DNA from: Commensalibacter papalotli (ex Servin-Garciduenas et al. 2014)
Lineage (GTDB): Bacteria; Pseudomonadota; Alphaproteobacteria; Acetobacterales; Acetobacteraceae
Reading direction: 5' to 3'
DNA length: 64,000 nt
Assembly (NCBI RefSeq): GCF_000527695.1
Contig: NZ_ATSX01000002.1
Location: forward strand, 124,001 to 188,000
Numbering within the stretch: the stretch's first letter is position 1; every line of letters starts with the position of its first letter. Below, piece by piece: positions 57,120 through 64,000 of the stretch. A model generated the notes under the pieces. That model had not been told where the DNA came from, searched no databases, and saw only the letters and a list, made by a program, of their open reading frames with translations. A program made the position numbers and the translations under genes.

Positions 57120-58049
57120 TTACTTTTGATCACTATTAGATGTATTACGTAAAAATTCCTCTAGAGCAGGATCAACTGTTCCAAGTTTCACTTGCAAAGA
57201 CACATATAAATCCCCTGCTTCTTGGCTGCCTTTTGCTGGTAAACCACGCCCCTTCAACCTTAATACACTGCCCGTATCAGATCCAGCTGGAACATTTAAA
57301 GCAACTTCCCCTTTAGGCGTAGGAACATTTATTTTTCCACCTAGAACAGCTGTTTTTAAATCCATTGGCCAAGTAAGACGAATATTTCTGCCTTCACGTT
57401 TAAAGTACTCATGAGGACGAACATGAATAGTGATTAATGCATCTCCAGCAGGGGCATTATTAAACCCAGAATCCCCTTTTCCTTTTAATCTTAAAACTTG
57501 GCCATCTTCTATCCCCACAGGAATAGATACATCAAGCTCACCCCCACCAGGTAAAATAATGCGTGACTTTGTACCATTAACGGTATCAAGAAAATCAACA
57601 TCTAGATTATAACGACGATCCTGTCCTTTTTGTGCACGAAAACCACCGCTTCCGCCTTGTTGAAAAGGCCCTCTGCCTGCACCACCACCAAACATACTGA
57701 AAATATCTTGTAAATCATCTTCAGAGAAATTACCTTGTGGTCCACCTTGTTGGCTATATCTAAATCCTTGAGAGCCATCTCCATGGCGCTGGTAACGACT
57801 TCCGCCCCCAGCAAAACCCTGTTCTTGACCATGAATATCAATTTCACCACGATCAAAACGGGCGCGTTTCTCTGCATCAGACAATAAATCATGCGCCATA
57901 CTGACCAATTTAAATTGCTCTTCGGCTTTTTTATCCCCAGGATTTAAATCTGGATGATGTTTCTTGGCTAACTTTCGATAAGCTTTACGGATCTCATCTT
58001 GAGTAGCGGTCTTAGCAACACCCAGTATTTTATAAGGATCTGTACTCAC
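57120..58049 (-). CDS. cbpA: DnaJ-like co-chaperone CbpA
   Basis: 309 residues from a GTG. J domain with H32-P-D34 (K-K-H-H-P-D-L-N-P-G), a Gly/Gln/Phe-rich linker (about 75-140) without the zinc fingers of DnaJ, and the two C-terminal substrate-binding barrels (D-V-D-F-L-D-T-V-N-G-T, L-P-G-G-G-E-L-D-V-S-I-P-V-G-I-E-D-G). It stimulates DnaK and binds curved DNA in E. coli. The operon order is small ORF, cbpA, cbpM. Confidence 0.94.
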   Translation of the reverse strand: MSTDPYKILGVAKTATQDEIRKAYRKLAKKHHPDLNPGDKKAEEQFKLVSMAHDLLSDAEKRARFDRGEIDIHGQEQGFAGGGSRYQRHGDGSQGFRYSQQGGPQGNFSEDDLQDIFSMFGGGAGRGPFQQGGSGGFRAQKGQDRRYNLDVDFLDTVNGTKSRIILPGGGELDVSIPVGIEDGQVLRLKGKGDSGFNNAPAGDALITIHVRPHEYFKREGRNIRLTWPMDLKTAVLGGKINVPTPKGEVALNVPAGSDTGSVLRLKGRGLPAKGSQEAGDLYVSLQVKLGTVDPALEEFLRNTSNSDQK

Positions 58050-58063
58050 TGCACTGGTTCCTT

Positions 58064-58234
58064 TTAATTTTTCACTATATCTTTAAAATCAAGTTCATCT
58101 GTCAAAGCAATAATCAAAGCTTCAAACACATCTGCAGAGATTCCTACTCCTGCTGCTTCTTTAGCGATTTGTATAAGCTTTGCTTCTACAAATTTCTTTG
58201 CAAAATAAGGATCTTTTTGTGTGTCTTCAGTCAT
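58064..58234 (-). CDS. Small conserved-looking ORF ahead of cbpA
   Basis: 56 residues, starting M-T-E-D-T-Q-K-D-P-Y-F-A-K-K with an AAAGG site upstream. It has a helix-rich, charged composition ending E-L-D-F-K-D-I-V-K-N, and sits 14 bases before cbpA on the same strand. No family recognised. The spacing and ribosome site argue for a real small protein co-expressed with CbpA. Confidence 0.6.
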   Translation of the reverse strand: MTEDTQKDPYFAKKFVEAKLIQIAKEAAGVGISADVFEALIIALTDELDFKDIVKN

Positions 58235-58506
58235 TATTAAGTGCCTTTATATCGTATAAAATAATTGCTTTTATTAAACATAGCATTTTTGCCCTTATCA
58301 CAAAAAGCCGTTCTCTATTTTTCTTCACTATTTTACACTTTTTTCTCCAAAAAAATACATATTAATATTGCAAATTCAGTATCTATACCCATAAAAAGTT
58401 ATTACTTATTCTCGCCTCACTAAGTAGCTATTTAAAACAAATACTGATAACGAATATTATATTGCTAGGCACGGCCTGATTAACGATAAATAATCCCATA
58501 CCGTTT

Positions 58507-59442
58507 TTATTTATAAAACTCTTTTGGCCACCGTTTGTGTAACCACAACCATTGCTCTGGGTTTTGTTTAATCCAACCTTCTAATTTATCATTAATCACC
58601 TGTGTTAAACGATGAATATTCTCCAAATTATTTTCCGAAAATTCTGAATAATCAATCGGTGGCTCAACAACAATACGTAATCGTGCAGGTCCCAAACGTT
58701 GTACATACCCTGGAATAATGGGGCACTTTAATTTCAATGCTAAGCTGGCTACTGCAGAAGAGGTCATCGCAGGCCTGCCAAAAAACTGAACTTCTATACC
58801 ATCATTCATTTTTTGATCACTTAATACACCCAACCTTTGCCCTTGCAATAAATGTTTAAGGGCTTGCCTTGCACCTTTCGATCCTTTGGCGAACATTGGA
58901 ATTTTTTCTCCCATTGCTTCGTCACGCAATTGCAAAATCAACTGATTGACATATGGATTACTTGCCGCCCTAAAAAAAGAAGAAAAAGGCGTTCCATATT
59001 TTGCCACACCTAACGGCAGCATTTCCCAGTTCCCAATATGTCCAGAAACGAATAAAACAGGCCCTGTCTTTTTAGATTGCTCTGTTAAATATTCTGCACC
59101 CACAACTTCCCATCCTGGCCCTACAGACGTATTATGGTTCAAATCTGCAAGATGTGGAAATTCTGCCACTGTCCTACCTAAATTTTCCCAAACACCTTTG
59201 ATCACCCTCTGTCTTTGGGTTGATGTTAAGTCTGGCATAACTAAACGCAAATTGGTATCAGCTGTTTTAGACACAGGTAATCTGGTTCCAATTTCACGAC
59301 AAATAAAAGCACCAACATTAGAAGCTGTTCGTGGAGATAATGCACGTAATAAAGAAAGACATCCTTTTGCCAATATATATTCGTTATATTGTAAAAACTG
59401 ATGAAAATAAGAGGATATCTTCTTAGGTTTAAAATTTGGCAT
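58507..59442 (-). CDS. LpxL/HtrB-type lipid A acyltransferase
   Basis: 311 residues. One N-terminal amphipathic or membrane segment, then the acyltransferase motif H-x4-E (S-G-H-I-G-N-W-E-M), G-V-L-S-D-Q-K-M-N-D-G-I-E-V-Q-F-F-G-R-P and P-I-I-P-G-Y-V-Q-R. This is the LpxL/LpxM family, which adds secondary acyl chains to Kdo-lipid IVA at the inner membrane. Which chain is added cannot be read. It lies near lpxK, waaA and the DUF374 gene but is separated from them by the plus-strand MBL gene. The 272-base gap 58235-58506 behind it shows nothing. Confidence 0.9.
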   Translation of the reverse strand: MPNFKPKKISSYFHQFLQYNEYILAKGCLSLLRALSPRTASNVGAFICREIGTRLPVSKTADTNLRLVMPDLTSTQRQRVIKGVWENLGRTVAEFPHLADLNHNTSVGPGWEVVGAEYLTEQSKKTGPVLFVSGHIGNWEMLPLGVAKYGTPFSSFFRAASNPYVNQLILQLRDEAMGEKIPMFAKGSKGARQALKHLLQGQRLGVLSDQKMNDGIEVQFFGRPAMTSSAVASLALKLKCPIIPGYVQRLGPARLRIVVEPPIDYSEFSENNLENIHRLTQVINDKLEGWIKQNPEQWLWLHKRWPKEFYK

Positions 59443-59525
59443 CGTGACTATATTTTATAAATGAGATCATATGCTATTCTACGAGTGTTTGTTTAAAAAG
59501 TGCAAGAGGGCTTAAAGGAAATATT

Positions 59526-60575
59526 ATGACACAAAAATATTATAAAGGCCCAATTAGTGACCATTTTAATGGAAATGTATTTTATAATTTATTTACAGCC
59601 GGTAAAATTAAGTATTTAAACGCGTTTGATGGGTTTAAATGGTATATTCATATGATGACCCACGCTTGGACAGGATTAACACCTCATGTCGTGCAATCAG
59701 ATCCAAAAACCCAAGAAGCAGGCTTAAAGATTACCATGATTGGCCATGCCAGCGTTTTATTACAAATTGAGGGCTTTAATATTTTAGTTGATCCTGTATG
59801 GTCACCTAGAATAGGACCTGTATTCTTTGTAGGTAAAAAACGAGTTAACCCTCCTGGTGTTGCCTTTTCTCATTTGCCACGTATTGACGTAGTTTTAATC
59901 ACACATAATCACTATGATCATATGGACATCCGAACCTTACGTCGCCTTTATAAAAAATATCATCCAATATTTTATACTCCCTTGGGTAATGATCTGATTT
60001 TAAAAAAACATATTTCTCATAATATGACTATTCATGCGATGGATTGGTTTGAAGAAAAATTGTTCAAGCATCAACTTAAAATCACTTTATGGCCTGCATA
60101 TCACTGGTCAGCACGTGGACTTTATGATCGCAATCGCTCTTTGTGGGGAGGATTTGTTATATCATCCCCCCATTATAATACCTATTTCACAGGGGATACC
60201 AGTTACGGAGATGGCAGTATTTTTAAACAAATCAAAGAACATTTTCCGTCCTTAGATGCCGCCATTATTAATATAGGGGCTTATGCTCCAAGAGCTTTAT
60301 TAAAAAGCCATCATAATGATCCAAAAGAAGCTGTTGATATTTTCCAAGATTGTGGTGCCAAACAAGCTCTGGGAATTCACTGGGGAACTTTTCAATTAAG
60401 CAGTGAGGAAGCTTATGAGCCTGTGCATACTTTATATGGTGTTTTAAGGGATCATTTATTATCAGTAGACCAGTTTATCCCTTTGCGCCCTGGGCAAACG
60501 TGGAATGCAGAAGCTCCTGAAGGTGAGGCAAAGCCCGTTGATCCTGCCATCTCAAATGAACTCCTAAAGGGATAA
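59526..60575 (+). CDS. MBL-fold metallohydrolase, NAPE-PLD-like
   Basis: 349 residues. Metal site H127-N-H129-Y-D131-H132 (I-T-H-N-H-Y-D-H), with T-G-D-T-S-Y later and H-W-G-T-F near the end. G-H-A-S-V-L-L-Q-I and L-V-D-P-V-W-S-P-R-I-G-P (87-98) place it in the NAPE-PLD/UlaG-like branch that cleaves phosphodiester bonds. It may act on membrane phospholipids, but the substrate is unproven. It is inserted in the lipid A gene neighbourhood on the other strand. Its last 101 bases overlap the end of lpxK in antisense. Confidence 0.88.
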   Translation: MTQKYYKGPISDHFNGNVFYNLFTAGKIKYLNAFDGFKWYIHMMTHAWTGLTPHVVQSDPKTQEAGLKITMIGHASVLLQIEGFNILVDPVWSPRIGPVFFVGKKRVNPPGVAFSHLPRIDVVLITHNHYDHMDIRTLRRLYKKYHPIFYTPLGNDLILKKHISHNMTIHAMDWFEEKLFKHQLKITLWPAYHWSARGLYDRNRSLWGGFVISSPHYNTYFTGDTSYGDGSIFKQIKEHFPSLDAAIINIGAYAPRALLKSHHNDPKEAVDIFQDCGAKQALGIHWGTFQLSSEEAYEPVHTLYGVLRDHLLSVDQFIPLRPGQTWNAEAPEGEAKPVDPAISNELLKG

Positions 60576-61473
60576 CATGCTCTTTGAATGATACTGGCAA
60601 ACGAGCGTAATCCTTTGGTGTGGTTACCAAGGAAGTTTGATGTTTGTATTTCAAATACAGTAATTTCTCTACGTCTATATTGCTATAAAAATGATGGTCA
60701 GGAAAAGCTATTTGCTCCGTGAGATATAATTGGTTTTGTTGTAAAGCACGAAAGAATTTCTCAGGCCGTCCAATACCAGCAAAAGCAATAACCGATTTTC
60801 CAGAATAGCAAATAATTCGAGCATCCATTTCTAAGGATGCATGAACAACAGGAAGCTTTTTAGGAAGTAATTTTTTTATATCCATTTGGTCTTCACCAAT
60901 TAAAATACAGGCCTTGGCGCGTGATAGACCATGATGCAAAAATTCTCGTAAAGGCCCTGCCGGCAGTGCCTTTTGATTACCAAACCCCACAGCGCCATCA
61001 ATGATAATAATAGGCAAATCTTGATAAAGGGTAGGATTTTGAAACCCATCATCCATAATTAATAATTCTGCCCCGTTTTGAATGGCTGCTTTTGCAGAAT
61101 CTGCACGATTAGCCCCAACCCAAGTAGGCGCTAATCGTGCTAATAATAACGCTTCATCCCCTACATCATCAACATTATGCTGTGTAATATTGACTAAAAC
61201 AGGATTCTGATTCTGATTTTTACGTTTATAACCTCGAATTAAAAAAGCAATTTTATAAAATTGTTGAAAATACTTCCCCAATTCTAATACAACTGTTGTT
61301 TTTCCTGTGCCACCAACGCTTAGATTTCCGCAGCAAATAACAGGGATTGAAGCCTTATAACTGGGTTTAGATAAACGTTGTTGCGTTATATAATCAGTAA
61401 TATAAGAAAAAGGCGTTAATATTTTTGCCATCAAAGTTGGAGGGGTTATTTGCCAAAACAAGGGTGCTTTCAT
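60475..61473 (-). CDS. lpxK: Tetraacyldisaccharide 4'-kinase LpxK
   Basis: 332 residues. Walker A G-N-L-S-V-G-G-T-G-K-T (about 49-59) behind an N-terminal membrane-associated segment, D-E-A-L-L-L-A, I-M-D-D-G-F-Q-N and the D-H-H-F-Y pair are the LpxK landmarks. It phosphorylates lipid A disaccharide at 4'. It overlaps waaA by four bases (ATGA). The 3' 101 bases lie antisense to the MBL gene; the C-terminus reads like the family, so both genes seem real. Confidence 0.95.
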   Translation of the reverse strand: MKAPLFWQITPPTLMAKILTPFSYITDYITQQRLSKPSYKASIPVICCGNLSVGGTGKTTVVLELGKYFQQFYKIAFLIRGYKRKNQNQNPVLVNITQHNVDDVGDEALLLARLAPTWVGANRADSAKAAIQNGAELLIMDDGFQNPTLYQDLPIIIIDGAVGFGNQKALPAGPLREFLHHGLSRAKACILIGEDQMDIKKLLPKKLPVVHASLEMDARIICYSGKSVIAFAGIGRPEKFFRALQQNQLYLTEQIAFPDHHFYSNIDVEKLLYLKYKHQTSLVTTPKDYARLPVSFKEHVIPLGVHLRWQDQRALPHLQELLHSTFAQGAKG

Positions 61474-62768
61474 GATGCATCCTTCTTTAAATTATATAAT
61501 CTCAATGCAATTTGTTGAGCCTGTTCATTTTGTTGCCCCATCAAAGATAATGATTTTACAGCATATGCATTACGTTTATCTGAATTACAAAGCATATCAT
61601 CTACCCAAGCCACTAAAGAATTTAAATCAGAAATAATCGTAACTGCTTGATCCAAAAATTGATAAGCCTGAACAAAGTTATGAATCTTATTGCCCGAAGC
61701 AATGACACAATTTAATTTGGCTGGTTCATAAGGGTTATGCCCACCACCTTTAGGCGTTACATCAAAACTATTGCCTATAAAAACAATATCGCATAATCGA
61801 TAAAATAACCCCAATTCTCCTAGCGTATCACATAACCATAGGCCTTGCGCATCTGGAAATTGGTTCAAACTGCGCCTAGGCATCGGTCCTATTTGCTCTA
61901 TGATTTCTTTAGCTCGTTCTGGATGGCGCGGCACAATAATTGTTATTAAATTAGGATATTTCTTTTGTAATTGATGATGTGCTTTAACAATCAAAACCTC
62001 TTCATTTTGGTGGGTAGACGCTGCCAACCAAAATGATTTATTATGAAAATGCACTTTGAGTTGTTCAAGCTCTGTTCGATCAAAAGCTAACTCTGGAGCA
62101 ATTTGTTTAATGTCCCCTAAAAAATCTGCTTCTACACCTAATTTTTCAAAATTTAATTGATCTTGCCGCGAGCGTGCAGCAATCCACTTAAATTTTGAAA
62201 GTAATGCATAAGCCGTCTTGCCAAAACGATACCATAGTTTGAAAGAACGATCTGACAAACGTGCATTTAATAAGACCACAGGTATATGATGTTTATACAA
62301 AGCATCAATAAAATTAGGCCATAACTCGCTTTCCACAATCACACTCAAAGATGGTCGCCAATAAATAACAAAACGTTCTGTCCAATAAGGAACATCCAAA
62401 GGAACAAATTGATGTTGAATATAGGCTCCAAGCTCTGGATGTTCTTCGCAATATTTTTGGACAATACGATAAGAGGTTAATGTGCCTGTAGTAATCAAAA
62501 AATTCTGATGATGATCAATATGATAAATTGCTGTGATAATCGGAAATAAAGAAATAATTTCCCCTACGCTGGCCGCATGAAAATGGATTATATTTTCAGG
62601 CTTGCGCGGCAAAGAAGCAATCCCCATACGCTCTGACAAGCGCTCTTTAATTTCTTTTCCTTTTTTACAACGGTGGCGTAAATATAAAGGTAGTAACGGA
62701 GATAATAAGGTTGTAGTTATTTTCCAAAAAAATAAAAGAAGAGATCGTTTTTTAAAATATAATGACAT
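61470..62768 (-). CDS. waaA: 3-deoxy-D-manno-octulosonic acid transferase WaaA (KdtA)
   Basis: 432 residues. An N-terminal membrane anchor, then the GT30 domain: F-H-A-A-S-V-G-E-I (catalytic Glu), the acceptor region, S-T-H-Q-N-E-E-V-L, P-R-H-P-E-R-A, and G-G-H-N-P-Y-E-P-A near the end. It transfers Kdo to lipid IVA. It shares one base with the stop of the DUF374 gene (TAATG) and four with lpxK, so the DUF374-waaA-lpxK genes are tightly coupled. Confidence 0.95.
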   Translation of the reverse strand: MSLYFKKRSLLLFFWKITTTLLSPLLPLYLRHRCKKGKEIKERLSERMGIASLPRKPENIIHFHAASVGEIISLFPIITAIYHIDHHQNFLITTGTLTSYRIVQKYCEEHPELGAYIQHQFVPLDVPYWTERFVIYWRPSLSVIVESELWPNFIDALYKHHIPVVLLNARLSDRSFKLWYRFGKTAYALLSKFKWIAARSRQDQLNFEKLGVEADFLGDIKQIAPELAFDRTELEQLKVHFHNKSFWLAASTHQNEEVLIVKAHHQLQKKYPNLITIIVPRHPERAKEIIEQIGPMPRRSLNQFPDAQGLWLCDTLGELGLFYRLCDIVFIGNSFDVTPKGGGHNPYEPAKLNCVIASGNKIHNFVQAYQFLDQAVTIISDLNSLVAWVDDMLCNSDKRNAYAVKSLSLMGQQNEQAQQIALRLYNLKKDAS

Positions 62769-63448
62769 TATTCTTGCGCTTTACGAGTAACATCATCGAT
62801 CATAGACACTATTTTTTTTCCAAAATCATCATAATTATCTTTAGTTACAGCAATAGGTTCCCCACAAACTATTTTACCCTTACCAAAAGGCAACGGAATA
62901 ACCAGTTTATCCCATGTATTTAATCGAATAGAATGACAGTATGCACCCATAGGAACAATTTTTCTTTTTGATAGTAAAGCCAGTTTTAAAACACCTTCAT
63001 GGCATTGATGCCTAGGGCCTCTTGGACCATCGGGAGTGATAGCTATAACATGGCCTGCTCTAGTATGTTTTAATAACTCTCTAAACGCAGCTGCACCCCC
63101 TTTATCTTGACCGCGCTTATTAGATGATCCTTGCACTGTTTGAATACGCCAAGGATTAATCAGTTGTGATATTAAACGCCCTTCACGATTACGACTGATT
63201 AAGACATAAAATTGTAAATCGGGATTTTGGGATAATCCCCACCACCATAAACGAGAACCCAATGTTAAATATTCATGCCATAATACCACCAAAGCAGGCT
63301 CACCTTGTTGACAAGTTAATAAAGGATAAGCCTCTGATGCTATATCAAATTGCCATCGTGTCGTTTTCAAAGCAAATTTTAAATAAGCACGTAAAATACT
63401 AACTAAACTATTTTGAATAAAATTCTGTTTAAAAAAAAAGGCGATCAT
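62768..63448 (-). CDS. DUF374 lysophospholipid acyltransferase family protein
   Basis: 226 residues. DUF374 motifs: V-V-L-W-H-E-Y-L (about 53-60), S-R-N-R-E-G-R-L-I-S, G-S-S-N-K-R-G-x-D-K-G-G-A-A-A-F-R-E-L and I-T-P-D-G-P-R-G-P-R. It belongs to the PlsC-like superfamily and is regularly found beside waaA/lpxK in Alphaproteobacteria, where it is thought to act on lipid A. The exact reaction is not known. First gene of the DUF374-waaA-lpxK operon. Confidence 0.9.
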   Translation of the reverse strand: MIAFFFKQNFIQNSLVSILRAYLKFALKTTRWQFDIASEAYPLLTCQQGEPALVVLWHEYLTLGSRLWWWGLSQNPDLQFYVLISRNREGRLISQLINPWRIQTVQGSSNKRGQDKGGAAAFRELLKHTRAGHVIAITPDGPRGPRHQCHEGVLKLALLSKRKIVPMGAYCHSIRLNTWDKLVIPLPFGKGKIVCGEPIAVTKDNYDDFGKKIVSMIDDVTRKAQE

Positions 63449-63579
63449 AAATTTGCATCGTTATAATAAAAATTAAATTAACTATAAATAATTATTATAA
63501 TTAATAAAAGAATGAATTTATATTCTGAAGATTTCAAAAGATATATAGTCATTTAATATTGTTTCATAAACAGCTTTAT

Positions 63580-64000
63580 TCAGCTAATATAAAGAGGTTT
63601 AATTGTATCGGATAAAGCAGTATTATCGCTTTCATCTTTTAAACGAACGCCACTTATTTGCTTGATAAAACTTTGCTCTAATAACCATGCAAGTTTAAAT
63701 GCAGCAAGATCATGTTTCAACCCCTCTGGGCGAACATTTGAAATGCAATTACGGTCTGCGTCATTGCGTGTATTGTCTGGCTGCCACGTCATATAAATAC
63801 CAAGACTGTCCGCCGAGGATAATCCAGGGCGTTCACCAATAAGCATAGCAATTGATTTTGCATGTAAGATACTACCTATTTGATCGCCAAGAGCCACTCT
63901 AGCCTGATGGGCAAGAATAATTGGCCCTAACTGGATATTTAATTTCTCTAAATAAGGTAGTAATGCACGAATAACGCCCACAGCCTGACGGTCAACGGCA
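63580..64000 (-). CDS. eutC: Ethanolamine ammonia-lyase small subunit EutC, C-terminal part
   Basis: The C-terminal 140 residues in view match EutC: A-D/V-D-R-Q-A-V-G-V-I-R-A-L-L at the window edge, A-R-V-A-L-G-D-Q-I-G, L-I-G-E-R-P-G-L-S-S-A-D-S-L-G-I-Y-M-T-W and D-A-D-R-N-C-I-S-N-V-R. With EutB this adenosylcobalamin enzyme turns ethanolamine into acetaldehyde and ammonia. A GTG at 63981 is an internal codon; the frame stays open to the window end, where the N-terminus and probably eutB lie. Ethanolamine from membrane lipids is a common gut nutrient. Confidence 0.93.
   Translation of the reverse strand, partial: AVDRQAVGVIRALLPYLEKLNIQLGPIILAHQARVALGDQIGSILHAKSIAMLIGERPGLSSADSLGIYMTWQPDNTRNDADRNCISNVRPEGLKHDLAAFKLAWLLEQSFIKQISGVRLKDESDNTALSDTIKPLYIS

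Overview
The window is AT-rich chromosomal DNA of an alphaproteobacterium. Alphaproteobacterial signs are the rimP-nusA-ylxR-infB operon with a YlxR/L7Ae fusion, the parB-parA-rsmG-mnmG-mnmE block next to rho, the metZ-apaG pair, a DUF3297 protein and the trpBA-accD-folC run. Together with the low GC, these suggest an acetic-acid-bacterium relative (Acetobacteraceae). A low-GC insect-gut genus such as Commensalibacter is my best guess, but this is inference: no marker was searched. No insertion sequence, prophage, CRISPR array or rRNA was seen. One tRNA gene (Lys, CUU) is present.

Layout. 1-3100: translation/transcription operon on the minus strand, with an intrinsic terminator ending right at the rimP start. 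3200-7900: glycerol dehydrogenase, then pyruvate formate-lyase and its activase, both strikingly like the enterobacterial proteins, behind a long structured leader with an FNR-like dyad. 8000-15500: a small secreted protein, aconitase, ccmAB, and three accessory exported or hydrolase-like proteins. One of these is built from a 29-residue two-cysteine repeat. 15580-24300: a giant tricorn-type protease, a decayed gene, DUF3297, a dienelactone-hydrolase-like protein, a META protein, a fluoride channel under a fluoride riboswitch, an HtrA protease and tadA. 24680-30180: plus-strand run (glutamine-amidotransferase-like, rluB, rsmD, ftsK, rluA). 30230-33650: dTDP-rhamnose genes. 33800-35920: a phosphatase and a flippase. 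35930-41890: tRNA-Lys and the chromosome-partition/tRNA-modification block, with two perfect parS sites inside genes. 42100-45060: a Sel1 protein, ogt and rho. 45420-49700: trpBA-accD-folC. 50200-54060: glpD-glpF-glpK. 54450-58230: metZ, apaG, folE, cbpM, cbpA. 58500-63450: lipid A/Kdo genes and an MBL hydrolase. The window ends inside eutC.

How the genes fit together. Glycerol can enter by GlpF and be used by GlpK/GlpD or by GldA. Pyruvate can be cleaved without oxygen by PflB/PflA, which is unusual for a largely aerobic family. TrpBA, AccD and FolC are anabolic. LpxK, WaaA, an LpxL-type acyltransferase and a DUF374 acyltransferase build lipid A/Kdo, and RfbABCD supply dTDP-rhamnose for surface polysaccharide. 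The two parS sites imply that the replication origin is not far away, although no DnaA-box cluster was found here.
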